Source of the DNA: Cololabis saira
Lineage: Eukaryota > Chordata > Actinopteri > Beloniformes > Belonidae
Direction of reading: 5' to 3'
Length of the DNA: 64,000 bases
Assembly: GCF_033807715.1 (NCBI RefSeq)
Contig: NC_084599.1
Span: 4,966,125-5,030,124 of the forward strand
A program made the position numbers and the translations under genes. Each line of letters begins with the position of its first letter. The first letter of the stretch is position 1. Of the stretch, positions 12,060 to 25,421 are shown piece by piece. Below the pieces are notes generated by a model, which ran no database searches, was not told where the DNA came from, and was given only the letters and a program-made list of their open reading frames with translations.

Positions 12060-12340
12060 ATTGAAAGCTACATGTAGTTGCATCGGTAGGCCTCATGGTG
12101 GCACTGTAATAAAGATTTAGAGGCTAGTGTTCTGCCAATTTTTGCAGCTTTGCCAAAACATTCTACCTAATTGTTTTCTCCCTTTGTAGAGCTACAATTT
12201 TACTGTGTTTTACTCCCTAAACCATTTTCTTTTCCCCTCCAAGTGATCCTTGTCTCTTGCCAGGTCGTCATTGTAAATAAGAATGTTCTTAATGACCTGC
12301 CTGGTTAAATAAAGGCCAATGACTGAATGAATATCAAATT
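12060..12340 (+). repeat. Retroposon 3'-tail-like repeat
   Basis: The words GTAAATAAGAATGTTCTTAA and CCTGCCTGGTTAAATAAAGG are those of a retroposon 3' tail that is very common in fish genomes. I cannot assign the LINE or SINE family with certainty. No gene is seen here. Confidence 0.5.
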
Positions 12341-12487
12341 AAGCCATACAATAGTTTTTTTTTCTCTTTATGGTATAATGTTCACAAAGTGTAATGCAAT
12401 TCATGTCATGGGTAATGTATGTTGAAGGATCAAATACTCAACATCCCATATTATCCATTTTACATCGTGCAATAAATGATGGACGTG

Positions 12488-12760
12488 CCAATCAAACTTT
12501 GAAAATCGACTGTGCGCATGCGCAGAACCACAAAGTAGCATTTCTCAGCAGGTAGCGAGGATTGTCAGAACACCGGCTGGATGGAGCAGATGATGACCGT
12601 TGTATTTCAGCCTGGGTTGCTGCTGCAGACTGAATAAGAACTGGACAAGCCCAACAACGACCAGACCTGGAGCTGCTGGTGCTGAGCCCAGCTTGGTTCT
12701 TGGACCGTTCCGGGCCAGCCCAGAGTCCAGCCTGCTAGGAGAATTAACACCACAATAAAA
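12488..12760 (+). promoter_or_regulatory. Candidate CCAAT/NRF1 promoter with a downstream AATAAA
   Basis: CCAAT is at 12,488-12,492 and the perfect NRF1-type palindrome TGCGCATGCGCA is at 12,513-12,524, the spacing and class seen in TATA-less housekeeping promoters. An AATAAA lies at about 12,752. The intervening 230 bp has no convincing plus-strand coding frame. If transcribed it would be a short non-coding or retrocopy transcript; this is inference. Confidence 0.3.
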
Positions 12761-12780
12761 CTTGAAAATATGAACAACCA

Positions 12781-13335
12781 TACTCTGGTCTTTATTTACA
12801 GCTCAAATGTCAATGTGACAGCCAGTCCAAAGACTATGCCCCTAATTATACATTGATTTATTGTTTTATATAGTTTGATAGATGTTAAAGAAAATTATAA
12901 TAATGAGCCCTCTTATAGTTATGGATGCAAAATCTAGCTATGGAGACCAAAACTGTCTTTAAATGGGCTTGTAAATATGTTCATTTCTGCTGTGAATATG
13001 GACGTTTAAACATGAAGCTTGGTGAAGCTTGGCTTGGTTTCTGAGCCGGGCCCGAGCTGTTTCTATTCCATCTGCGCTGGCTTCAGTCTGGAGCGCTGGC
13101 GCTTAACCAGAACACAACAGCCACTTCTGCAGAGCAAACCTGACACGTCTGTGTCCTGGAGAACACCTGGAGGTGTGGGCGACCCGGGTGGGTCTTCCTG
13201 CTGCCGTGACAGCCGTTGTGACACCACAGCTCAGCTGAAGAGTCCACGGGTCAGACATGAGACATGGACCACGGAGACTTCAGCAGTTCTGGAGGTGAAA
13301 TCCATGTCTGGTTCAAATCCATGTAGAAGCAGCTA
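12781..13335. other. Intergenic DNA, no gene recognised
   Basis: A plus-strand frame of 112 codons (13,019-13,357) runs into the Tc1 end and resembles nothing known; I treat it as chance. Confidence 0.5.
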
Positions 13336-13618
13336 CAGTGGGGGAAAAAGTATTTAGTCAGACACCAATTGTGCAAGTTCTCCCACTTAAAAAGATGATA
13401 TATACCTGTAATTTTCACACAGGTACAGTATATCTCAACTATGAGAAAATCACATTGTCTGATTTTTAAAGAATGTATTTGCAAATTATAGTGGAAAATA
13501 AGTATTTGGTCAATAACAAAAGTTCATCTCAATAATTTGTTATATACCCTTTGTTGGCAATGACGGAGGTCAAACGTTTTCTGTAAGTCTTCACAAGGTT
13601 TTCACACACTGTTGCTGG

Positions 13619-13965
13619 TATTTTGGTCCGTTCCTCCATGATCTCCTCTAGAGCAGTGATTGGTCCGTTCCTCCAAGATCTCCTCTAGAGCAGTGATTGG
13701 TCCGTTCCTCCATGCAGATCTCCTCTAGAGCAGTGATTGGTCCGTTCCTCCATGATCTCCTCTAGAGCAGTGATTGGTTTGTTCCTCCATGATCTCCTCT
13801 AGAGCAGTGATTGGTCCGTTCCTCCATGCAGATCTCCTCTAGAGCAGTGATTGGTCCGTTCCTCCATGCAGATCTCCTCTAGAGCAGTGATTGGTCCGTT
13901 CCTCCATGATCTCCTCTAGAGCAGTGATTGGTCCGTTCCTCCATGATCTCCTCTAGAGCAGTGAT
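13619..13965. repeat. Minisatellite inside Tc1, about 37-40 bp unit
   Basis: About nine copies of a unit built from GATCTCCTCTAGAGCAGTGA and TTGGTCCGTTCCTCCAT, some with an extra GCA. The unit derives from internal Tc1 sequence, so the expansion happened after insertion. Confidence 0.9.
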
Positions 13966-14159
13966 GTCATTAATCATTAATCCAGCACTTTAAAACCAAC
14001 ATGTTGTACATTTTCTCTTTTAATATTATTTGTTCTTTTGTATTGCCCCAATCACCACAACAAATTCCTTGTGTGTGTTAAACGACTTGGCAATAAACTT
14101 ATTTTTGATTCAAATTCTGATTGTGATGTTTTGGGGCTGTCGCTGGACAACACAGACTT

Positions 14160-14596
14160 TCAACTCTCTCCAAAGATTTTCTATGGGGTTGAGATCTGGA
14201 GACTGGCTAGGCCACTCCAGGACCTTGAAATGTTTCTTATGAAGCCACTCCTTCGTTGCCGTGGCGATGTGTTTGGATCATTGTCCTGCTGAAAGACCCA
14301 GCCACGTTTCATCTCCAATGTCCTGCTGATGGAAGGAGGTTTTCACTCATAATCTCACCATATGGCCCCATTCATTCTTTCCCTACACAGATCAGTCGTC
14401 CTGGTCCCTTTGCAGAAAAACATCCCCAAAGCATGATGTTTCCACCCCCGTGTTTCACAGTAGGTTTGGTGTTCTCTGGATGCAACTCAGCTTTCTTTCT
14501 CCTCCAAACATGACAAGTTGTATTTCCACCAAAATGTTCTATTTGGGTTTCATCTGACCATATAACATTCTCCCAATCCTCTTGTGCATCATCCAA
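14160..14596 (-). pseudogene. Tc1 transposase remnant (DDE catalytic region)
   Basis: The minus-strand frame 14,596-14,372 encodes [15 protein letters not shown] and [17 protein letters not shown], the second catalytic-Asp region of Tc1 transposases. At about 14,160-14,230 the complement reads like [15 protein letters not shown], the block holding the third acidic residue. The two blocks are in different frames and separated by frameshifted sequence, so this is a pseudogene. Confidence 0.85.
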
Positions 14597-15228
14597 ATGC
14601 TCTCTAATAAACTTCAGACCTGGACATGTCCTGTCTTCAGCAGGAACGTCTGGCCCTGCAGGATCTGAGTCCCTGATCGTAGTGAGTTACTGATGGCTCC
14701 TTTGTTACTTTGGTCCCAGCTCTCTGCAGGTCATTCACTAGGTCCCCGTGTGGTTCTGGGATCTTTACTCACCGTTCTCGTGATCATTTTTACCCCACGG
14801 GGTGAGATCTTGGAGCCCCAGATCCAGGGAGATTATCGGTGTCTTGTATGTCTTCCATTTTCTAATAATTGCTCCCACAGTTGATTTCTTCACCAAGCTG
14901 TTACCTGTTGCAGATTCAGTCTTCCCAGCTGGTGCAGGTCTGAGTCCTGGTCCAGGTCTAGTCCTGGTCCTGGTCCTGGTGCAGGTCTACAATTCTGTTT
15001 CTCACGTCCTTTGACGTGAGAAACGTGAGCTCTTTGGTCTTGGCCATAGTGGAGTTTGGAGTGAGACTGTTTGAGGTTGTGGACAGGTGTGTTTTATACT
15101 GATAACCAGTTAAAACAGGTGTCTTTTATACTGGTAACCAGTTAAACAGGAGTCTTTTATACTGATAACCAGTTAAAACAGGTGTCATTAATACAGGTAA
15201 AGAGTGGAGGACAGAGGAACCTCTTAAA

Positions 15229-15496
15229 GAAGGAGGCAGGAGAGTTCCCCCCTTATGATCCAGGTCCTGGTCCAGGTTTCTCCCCCCTTATGATCCAGGT
15301 CCTGGTCCAGGTTTCTTCCTCCTAAAGGGGAGTTTTTCTTGCCACTGTTTGGTTTAAGGTTTTTCTCCCACTAGGGGAGTTTTTACCTGCCATTATTTAT
15401 GTACTAATTGCTCGGGGGTTTATGTTCTGGGTCTCTGGAAAGATCCTAGAGACAACTTCTGTTGTAATAGACACTATATAAATAAAACTGAATTGA
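15229..15496 (+). repeat. Short retroposon-like insertion within Tc1
   Basis: The tail TAGACACTATATAAATAAAA followed by CTGAATTGAA is a common teleost retroposon 3' end. The insertion splits the Tc1 word AAAGAAG/GTTACAG, which is continuous in intact Tc1 elements. Confidence 0.6.
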
Positions 15497-15737
15497 AGTT
15501 ACAGCTCTGTGAAAGCCAGAAATCTTGCTTGTTTGTGGGTGACCAAATACTTATTTTACCCAGGAATTTACCAATTCATTCAGTAAAAATCCTACAATGT
15601 GATTTCCTGGATTCTTTCCCCCCATTCTGTCTCTCATAGTTGAAGTTATCTATGATGAAAATCACAGACCTCTCATCTTTTTAAGTGGGAGAACTTGTAC
15701 AATTGGTGGCTGACTAAATCATTTTTCCCCCACTGTA

Positions 15738-16071
15738 CCTGTGAACAAGTTAATAGTTGGATTTTGTTGCTTGACACCCTGAACAAACTACGCCGGCAGT
15801 ATCAGAGTGTTGTGGAAAGTATCAGGCCTAACTTATGAACTCTGGGCTACTTAATGACACATCATCTTGTCATGTTTACCTGAGCATCCTTCAACCAGGA
15901 ATAAGAAAGGTCTTACTGGCCTGTCATCTATGTGCATTGACCTTTTGTTGGTACTTTAACGAGGTACGCCGAAACAGTCCTCATCTCCAGTAATCGGTCA
16001 AATTAGGAAGATAGCCTAGCCTAACTAGGACTGCCAACCATCCCTTGAAAAACAGAATCGTCCCGTATTTA
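15738..16071. other. Intergenic DNA, nothing recognised
   Basis: No open frame, repeat family or motif could be supported. Confidence 0.5.
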
Positions 16072-16643
16072 GACCCCGTCCACACGTAGCCGGATATCTG
16101 CGGGTATCTGCTAAACCGGAGATATTTTCCTACGTTTTGACCTGTCATCCACACGAAAACGCAAATAAACGAAGCTTTAAAAAAACTCCGGGCAAAGTGA
16201 AGATTTTTGAAAACTCCGTTTATGTAGATGCGTGTAGACACACACAACCGGAGTTTTGCGTTTTCGAACGTCACATTATGCGCCAAAACAACAACAAATC
16301 TGCTCTGACCATGGATCTATTATAAAACGGGCTCTGACGTGCGCCTTTTGTTTACTATAGATGATCCAGCATCTGTTCTCCAAGCTATTAAATAAATGGT
16401 CTCTGGTCTTGACCACCGCTTACTGCGTTACACCGACACAGAGCCTACAACCGTAGGGTACGCGGCGACGCGCACCCTACGGTGCCCGCGGAGGTGCAGC
16501 TTCCCGGGAGCCGCAGATGATCTACAGGTTATGAATGTGGTCGAAAACGCAGATCTTCGGTTATGTGTGGATGCAAATTTTTTTATAAACGGAGGGGGGA
16601 AATATTCGTTTTTAAAAATACCCGGCTACGTGTGGACGGGGTC
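16072..16643. mobile_element. TIR MITE with TTA duplication (Harbinger-like)
   Basis: The left end GACCCCGTCCACACGTAGCC and right end GGCTACGTGTGGACGGGGTC are perfect inverted complements. TTA lies on both sides (16,069-16,071 and 16,644-16,646). The interior includes a decayed copy of the GCGTTACACC...AGAGCCTAC foldback family at about 16,425-16,495. Confidence 0.85.
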
Positions 16644-17025
16644 TTATAAACTAAAGTACGTCCCGTATTGAGCTGAAAAGGGACGAACTTTGTCCCGTAT
16701 TACAGTGAGTCAGAAAATAGTCATAAAATGCCAATGGAAAATGGCATTGAGCTGTTGAGTTCATAAGTTATTGTTTTCTGTTTTACTACAACTGTAGCTA
16801 CAGTCATGGCCTCTGAGGCACAAATATGTTTACAAGTTTTCTACAGACTTTCTGTTTGCACTTTTGTTATTGCACTAAAAATGTGCACTATTACAGAATG
16901 GATGTTCTGCTTTCTTTCTATCGTCTTATATTCATTTTCTGTTTAAAAAGATACTTATTTTATTCAGTTTATTTTGTTATTTTGTATTAAAGTGAATTGC
17001 TGGATAATAATTAGTTTTCCATGTA

Positions 17026-18010
17026 GATAGAACTTTATTCATCCCCAAAGGGAAATTCAATTGTCCAGCAGCTCATCATAACATAAACATAAAAATCAAC
17101 CACACTTCCATTCAGACAATAAAAGCACATTCATAATATTAAAATAAACATGAAATATAAGGTTTTTAAACAAATATCCTGTAAAGTGCAAACTAAAGTA
17201 TAGTCCAGTTGTGGCAGAGGTGAGTGTGTGAAACTGAGTTCAGGACGACTTAAACAGTCTTATTGCTGCGGGGACGAAGGATCTCCTGAACCGCTCCGTT
17301 CTGCAGCGCAGTGAGAGGAGCGACCGCTGCAGCTCCTGCTCCTCTGTTGCTCCTGGAGGCTGTGTAGAGGGTGTCTGCTATTGTCCATTATAGCACTCAG
17401 TTTGTTCAGTGTGCCCCTCTCCACCACAGATCTTAGCGGGTCCAGACTCCTGCCCCACACTGAGCCCGCTTTTTTGACCAGTTTGTCCAGTCGCCTGGTG
17501 TTTTTGATTGCAAGGCAGCAAAAAAGAGTGCAGTGGCCACCACCGTGTGGTAGAACATGGTCATCATCTCCACACACACATCAAAAGACCTCAGTGTGCG
17601 CAGGAAGAACAGGCGGCTCTGCCCCTTCCTGTAGAGGGCGTCAGTGTTCGGGGACCAGTCCAGCTTGTCGTCCAAGAGGACCCCGAGGTATTTCTATGTG
17701 TGGACCACCTCAATGTCCCCCCCCCCTGTATGAAAACTGGTAATTGGGGAGGCCTCTTCCTCCTGAAATCCACCACCATCTCCTTTGTTCTGGCTGTGTT
17801 CAGGTGGAGACAGCACTTATTACTCCAGTCCCTGAAGGAATCCACCAGATCCCTGTACTCCTGCTCCTGACCCCCCCTGATACAAGCCACAATGGCTGTA
17901 TCGTCACAATATTTTTGCATGTGACATGAATCAGTGTTGTATTGGAAGTCTGCTGTGTAGAGTGTGAACAGGAATGGCGCCAAGACAGTCCCTTGTGGAG
18001 CATGTGTTAA
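17026..18010 (-). mobile_element. 5'-truncated non-LTR retrotransposon (L2/Rex-type LINE)
   Basis: The minus strand encodes reverse-transcriptase blocks in order: PQGTVLAPFLFTLYTADF, then the active-site box YCDDTAIV, then FRDWSNKCCLHLNTARTKEM and VVDFRRKR. After a frameshift come DDKLDWSPNTDALYRKGQSR and FHTVVATALFFAALQ-like sequence. The 3' end has GGGGATGAATAAAGTTCTAT on the minus strand. This layout fits the abundant teleost L2/Rex1 group. It is 5'-truncated and frameshifted. Confidence 0.88.
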
Positions 18011-18015
18011 TGTGT

Positions 18016-18892
<877 letters not shown>

Positions 18893-18968
<76 letters not shown>
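18893..18968. repeat. (ATT)n microsatellite
   Basis: About 25 ATT triplets directly after the LINE tail; the array probably grew from that tail. Confidence 0.97.
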
Positions 18969-18971
<3 letters not shown>

Positions 18972-19148
18972 CCTGTGTATATACATGTACAGTGTATATG
19001 CAAATATCTTTAATGTAAATGACCAAAATAAACTACTACTACTAACACGCCAGGAAGGGTGAAGGCAATCGGGTTGAGGTTTCCCTTATTTATTTTTCAA
19101 GGAGTTGTCAACCCTCATCCCGACCCTGCAACAGAATCTGCCCCGACC

Positions 19149-19228
19149 AACATGGCGGCGCCGTTGACCCACGTGTTCGTGTGACGTGTGTGCAGGGGGC
19201 GGGGCCGGGGTCGGGCGGATCACGTGAC
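19149..19228 (+). promoter_or_regulatory. TRAPPC8 core promoter elements
   Basis: A YY1-type element AACATGGCGGC (19,149-19,159), an E-box CACGTG (19,170-19,175), a GC box GGGGGCGGGGC (19,195-19,205) and a CLEAR-like TCACGTGAC (19,220-19,228) lie within 80 bp, 140-220 bp before the start codon. There is no TATA box. YY1 sites of this form often sit just downstream of the start site in TATA-less promoters, so transcription probably begins near 19,130-19,150. Confidence 0.6.
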
Positions 19229-19300
19229 CGTCTCTCTACACAGGAAGAGCTGTCACCTGCTTAGCCTTCGACCCGCGGCTCAAAAACAATGTCCCAGTGA
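19152..19300 (+). other. Two short upstream ORFs in the TRAPPC8 leader
   Basis: If transcription starts before 19,150, the leader holds a 10-codon ORF (19,152-19,184, MAAPLTHVFV) in a good CATGG-like context and a three-codon ORF (19,289-19,300, MSQ) with A at -3. Both end before the main ATG at 19,369. Translation effects are inferred. Confidence 0.4.
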
Positions 19301-19368
19301 GACTCTTCCCCACCGTCCAGTGTTCCCCCCGAGTCTCCTTCGTCCCGGCGGGGCCAGAGTCCGGCACC

Positions 19369-19525
19369 ATGGCCCAGTGTGTGCAGTCCGTGCTGGAGTT
19401 CATCCAGGACTCGTTCGTCCCCATGGTGGCCGTGCTGAGCAGCAAAGAGGCGGACAGGCTGACCCGCAAGAACAACCTGAACTTCTCCGAGCTGCTCCGG
19501 CCCTTCTGCAGACTCACCTCCGAAG
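19369..19525 (+). CDS. trappc8: TRAPPC8 exon 1 (coding part)
   Basis: Residues 1-52 plus one base of codon 53. It begins MAQCVQSVLEFIQDSFVP and ends FCRLTSE. The donor is GTAAG at 19,526. The frame stays open upstream to 19,228 without another ATG, so the ATG at 19,369 is the first usable start. Confidence 0.95.
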
Positions 19526-22500
19526 GTAAGCCCGGTCCTGGAGTCTGGTCCGGCTCCGGCTCCAGCTCCGGCTCCGGCTCCAGCCCCGGTACAGGGATCA
19601 AACTTCAGGGAGAGACAGCTAGCATGCTGGGCTGTGACTAAGCAGCTGCCCCTGGACGGTAATCTGATTACCTGGCGGCTGAGGGGGGGGGCGGGAGACC
19701 CGGCCGGTCCCCCTCTAACGGGACCCCCAGCTGGATCCTCCGGTAGCTGCTCGGATCTCCTGCTGATGGAACAGAGAAGAGAGAAGCTGCTAGCAGGCTA
19801 AAGCCTGGTTTATGCTTCTGCGTTAAATCGACAGCGTAGCCTACGGCGTAGGGTACGCGGCGACGCGCACCGTAGGGTGTAGGCTCTGCGTTGGTGTAAC
19901 GCGGAACCATAAATCAGCCGTAATACGCTAATGCTCTCAGATTGTCGTCCACATTAAAGGAGACTTGTTTGATTTTTTTGTTTTCTTTTTAATAGATATT
20001 ATATTATAATATTATAGATATTATATTATCAAGTCTTAATGCAACGCCTGTGACATTTTGGTGTACACACCAGATACGTTTTTATGATGTTTTTCATGTC
20101 TGTCATGGCTGGTTTGGGGGCGGAGCCAGTGCTGGGTCTGGCCACGCCCCCTTCCGGCATCTCTTCAAACTGGTGTAAAAACTTTATTCCAAGCAGCTCA
20201 AAGCATTGTAATACTTTCAGCAAGAGAGATGTTGGAGTTGAGATAAACATAGAGGTGTAACGATACACTAATCTACGGAGCCCCTCTGGTGACATTTGAA
20301 AAAAATAAAATAACTCGTGGCCACGCATTAATAACTCGTGGCCACGCATTAATAACTCGTGGCCACGCATTAATAACTCGTTGCCACGCATTAATAACTC
20401 GTGGCCACGCATTAATAACTCGTGGCCACGCATTAATAACTCGTGGCCACGCATTAATAACTCGTGGCCACGCATTAATAACTCGTGGCCACGCATTAAT
20501 AACTCGTGGCCACGCATTAATAACTCGTGGCCACGCATTAATAACTCGTGGCCACGCATTAATAACTCGTGGCCACGCATTAATAACTCGTGGCCACGCA
20601 TTAATAACTCATGGCCACGCATTAATAACTCATGGCCACGCATTAATAACTCGTGGCCACGAGTTAATATCTCGTTAACATGACGCTGCATGCACGTTCT
20701 CCCCGTTCTCCCGTGCCGGCTTCACTGTTGGCTGCAGTACCCCCAACGGCCGTCGTGGTGAAGGGTGGCGCTAGAGAGTCTCATTTCTTAAAGGAGCCTC
20801 ATGCTCCTTTAATGCATGGCCACGCATTATTTTATTTTTTTCAAATGTCACCAGAGGGGCTCCGTACTGACGGCTTGGAACAAATAGATTTCAATAAGTG
20901 GGGGGGTGCCAGACCCATTTTATGAGAGAAGTGAATTGTCTTATGTGCTACGTCAGCTTGTTGTAAACAGATGTAGCAACATCTGGCTGTGGAGTGGCAG
21001 GGTCATCGTAAGAAGGTGCTGAATATCTGTACTTTCATCTAAAGGTGTTTATTCTGATGATCCTACTGAAGAAGCCACTCCCCCTTTAACCTTTCATATA
21101 TGGAGCTACAGTCTCAAAAGTGACAAATGCACACGCCGATCCACAAATGGACAGGACAAAATTCACAAATGCACAGACCGATTCACACGTGCGTAGGACA
21201 AGATATACAAATGTTTTTTTGATGCAGACACAAATATAACCTGATTTACAAATGTTTTTTTGTCTGTGAGCTGCGCTGCATTTGTGTGTGACTTTTGAGA
21301 CTCCCCTGACGTGACTCAGTCCACAATTGCTTTTTTTTTAACACGGAAAGATCTGCAACCAATCAGATATCCTCCTTTGTTTCAGCCAATCATAAGAGCG
21401 CACCCCACGTGGGATACACCTGGGCTGCGTCCTAAATCCCACACTTCCACCCTAATGAGTAGCAAAAACAGTATGTGAGATTCTTTAGTGCGTCTGAAAC
21501 ATTAGTACGTACTCAATAGTATGTGCTATCCATACTCATTCTGGAGAAATGCATTAGTGTGGATTGATGGACACTAGCTAAGCAGAAACTTCCCACAATG
21601 CAATGCAGCCGTGTTTGGTTGCTAAGTGTAATAATATTATATAATATTATAATATTCATATATAATATTATATAATGTCATCTTGTTTGGGCTAGGATAA
21701 ACAGGAAGTAGCGGAGCGGTGCTGCTACTGCAGCTGTTACCATGGTAACAGCTGCTACTGCTGCTGTGACACGTCACTTCCTCCCAACGGCAGGAAGTGA
21801 CGTGTGCGCTCTGAGTAGTACGTCCGAATTAATGCATACTACTGATATTTACTCAAAAGTGTGCCGAGCTTAAGTATACTTTTTAGAATATACTTTTTAG
21901 TATGGCATTTCGAAAGCACCGCTGCTGTTTGAGCCTGCGTTCGTGTTCCTTTTGCTTAGAAAAGTGATTAGATATTTCATAGTAGTTCAATAAACCAGCT
22001 GTTGGAATAAAGATAAATAAACAAGACAGCAACACAGGATGGAGAGGAGATCACTGCTCTGCTTTTCTTGTGATCTGTGCATTTGTGAATCTTGTCCTGT
22101 GCATTTGTGGATCGGCGTGTGCATTTCTCACTTTTGAGACTGTTCTAGCTCCATATTCCTAGGCCACTCGGTGAAATTCTTTGAATTTAAAAACATTTCC
22201 TTTCTTCTTCTGAATTTATTGTATGCATGTCCACCTAAGCTACCGATGTAGTTACTCACTCCAGAAGAGTCGTAGCAGCAGGAAGCTAACGGTCAAATCC
22301 ATGTTCCATGTGACTCCACAAATATTAGTGACTGTTTTCCGGGACTGAGTCAGATTCCGTCACTTATCTCCATTGACGGACCGAACAATACGTGTGATTG
22401 TGTTTTTTCTTTTTCTTTTTTCTAGGGCATATCCGGGATCCCAACAACCAGCTGCAGACCGTGAAGAACCTGCGTATCTGTGTGAACAATGTGGTGACGA

Positions 22501-25350
22501 CCCCGACCCCGAGCTCTGCTGCCCTGAGCCCTGCTCAGTACCGGCAGCTGGGGGAGGTGGTGCTCTCCTGTCAGCCACTAGAGGGCGCCCTGGCCACCGC
22601 CATGAGGACGGGAGACTACAACCTCAGCCTGAGTGGTAAGAGCTCAGTGCAGGGGTCTTCGACTAGATTATTCAGGGTTCACATCTGCAAAAAGACTGTA
22701 TGGAGAGGGCCAAAATTTGAGGGTTTTCAAAATGTATTTTGCACTCAAAGACGAAGATTTATGCACAGGAATGAGCAGGATAATATCTGTCTAGTTTACA
22801 TATGAATTATGTATTAATTGTCTCCAGATTTAGTCATTGTGAATGTTAAATATAATATTCAGATAAAGAAATATTATTTTAAATGCAAGTTCATTTTGAA
22901 ACCATGCATTGTGCAAACTTAATGAAGTTGATATTGACCTACTTTTAATAAAACACGCCATAATGACAAAGCACCACTTTCCACCAAGATTTCCTTATTT
23001 GAATATTATATTAAGCATTGAGCACAAGCATTTTAGTCCATAGTAGCCAGTTTGATGTTATAAATAAGCAACCAAAATATGAACCATAAGCTCCTTTATT
23101 TATGACACATCTGTGCATTATATCAGCAAAACAAAACAATCACATGAAATTATAGGAGGCTTAGAAGTTCATCTGAAATGCAAAGTCCTCATTTAGAGAT
23201 TCAAATGAAAAACATTTCAGGCCAATTCTAGAAGCCTAATGATGTAAACAAGTCCTCTATAAACGGAGGTTAATAACAAATAATGTGACAAACATTATCA
23301 CTGTGCAAAACTGGCAAAAAATCTGAAGTAGTAAAAAACATCTCTAGCAGAGATTAAAATGTAAAACACTGTCCAATGAATCATTAACCAACTGAAAAGG
23401 CTACCAAGCATCTGAAACTTTTATTAATGAACAAAATGCGATATGTAAACCATGTTAGTTTCGCTTACTTCATCACTTACGCCGGCCGCCACGGATCGGG
23501 CAGCCGATCGATCGGGAGCCCATCCCAGCTCATTACAGGGGTTCACCCTGGACAGGTCGCCGGTCCATCACAGGGTCGCGTATATAGACAAACAGCCGTG
23601 CACACCATTATGCACTATAGAATCATCACCAACATGTTTTTGGACCATGGGAGGAAGCTACCACACCAGACCAGTGCAGAGTCCACATGACTGCAGACCC
23701 TGCACTGATCCTGCTCACATCCTGCAACATCCCTCTTTTCATTAACAAGATACTTAACCTTCTCCATCTGAGGCCAAACCTGAGTAAAAAACATGAACAG
23801 TTCAGCCCTCTCTATATATGAGATATACACACATAACATCTGTTGGGTTTGTGTGTGTTTTCTCATGAATTGATGTAATAAGGAGATGATTGTGTGACTC
23901 TGTTTTGTCTGTTTCCTAGTAACCACGCCCTGGTTCGAGACCTACCGGGAGAACTTCCTGCAGCTGATGCCGGCCTCTGAGCACGAGTTCCTCAACCACT
24001 ACCTTGCCTGTATCCTTGTGGCAGACCGGCCGGGCCGGTCCAGAACTGCTGTTTGGTTTCAATAGTGGTGGAGAGTTAGCGTGGAACCTGTAAATGCTGC
24101 ATCGTTAAACTAGGAAACATCTGAGGTTCCTCACGTTTCCTAAACCTGTCGCACCTTGATTGTACCAGTGGCTTTAATACGGAAGAGTATTAGGGCCAGG
24201 CAGGAGAAAAATAAAAACAATATTTTAGAGGAAGATTTTTTGTTCATTATGCACTTCGAGAAAAAAGTCGGAATGTCGAGAAAAAAGTCAAAATTTCGTG
24301 AATAAGTTGAAATGTTGATTAAAAAAGGTGAAATTTTGAGAAGACAGTCAACCTTCCCCGGCGTGGAAATTAAGTACATATAAATATCAGGAAACTGGAT
24401 TGGTGGCCAAATATTAATGTCCATGGACCACTGGTTCTTGGTAACTGTACCAAATATTAATGTCCATGGACCACTGGTTCTTGGTAACTGTACCAAATAT
24501 TAATGTCCATGGACCACTGGTTCTTGGGGTAACTGTACGAGTCACTGTCAAGTCCAACTGCCTTTAATTTAAGCTGATAATCGGCTGTTATCCCGTCTTC
24601 TCCACTAGTTGCAGCTGTTTTTGCTACTCAATGTGAGTAAGGGGGCTGGTCTAGTGGGGAAGTGACGTCAATGCAGACCCTCTATACTCTTCCGTACTTT
24701 ACCACATTGATCTGATTAATAACAACCATCTAAACCTGCTCGGTGCTGGTTCTGGGTCCTCTGTTGGAGCTGTTCTTCACTCCCCGGAGAGCAGGCGGTT
24801 CTCTGCGTGTTTGGTTGTCTCCTTGACCCCGGCAGGCCTGCTGGTGGTCTCCTCCACGGAGGCCGTCCCGGTGGAGCAGTTCCTCAAGCTGTCCCAGGAG
24901 CAGCACCGGATCCAGCACAGCGGGGAGTACACCAACCCCAAGTGGTTCATCCCCAACACGCTCAAGTACTACGTCCTGCTGCACGACGTGAGCGAGGGGG
25001 ACGACCAGAGGTACCAGCACACTTCTACGTCTTCATTTCACCTCATTCTACGGATCCTTGGAGCGGTTTAATAGTTTAATGACGTCCTGTCGTGAAGAAG
25101 GAGAATTATGCAAACAGTCATTGAGGACGATTATTTTCAAATGTTTAGACAATTTTAAATGCTCCTTAAAGATTCTTTCATAAATGCTGCTTTTGCATCA
25201 CTGGATCCGGTTGGAGATGTGATCTGTTTGAAATGGCGTCTTTTACCGGTGCTCATTTGCTCCCGTTTCAAATTATTTTGAAATGTGTTTCATGTACAGG
25301 ACTGTTTCAGAAAATTAGAATATTGTGATAAAGTTCTTTAATTTCTGTAA

Positions 25351-25421
<71 letters not shown>

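Larger units (their letters stand above)
13336..15735 (-). mobile_element. Tc1-like transposon, degenerate and enlarged by insertions
   Basis: The left end CAGTGGGGGAAAAAGTATTT and the right end, whose complement begins CAGTGGGGGAAAAATGATTT, are inverted repeats flanked by TA (13,334-13,335 and 15,736-15,737), the Tc1/mariner hallmark. The element is 2.4 kb against about 1.2-1.6 kb for an intact Tc1. The excess is a minisatellite at 13,619-13,965 and an inserted repeat at 15,229-15,496. Transposase remnants read on the minus strand. It cannot be active. Confidence 0.93.

Noticed and set aside
19152..19243. Alternative first exon MAAPLTHVFV spliced to the open leader at 19,244
   Set aside because: No donor gives the correct phase, and the intron would be about 60 bp or less, so the short ORF is treated only as a uORF.
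20029..20691. A 220-codon minus-strand frame with LMRGHEL repeats
   Set aside because: It is the 21-bp minisatellite read through; the same DNA is open in other frames on the plus strand too.
24010..24060. Read-through of exon 3 as ILVADRPGRS
   Set aside because: The donor at 24,010 followed by exon 4 restores the conserved Cys-Leu-Leu and phase; read-through loses the family alignment.
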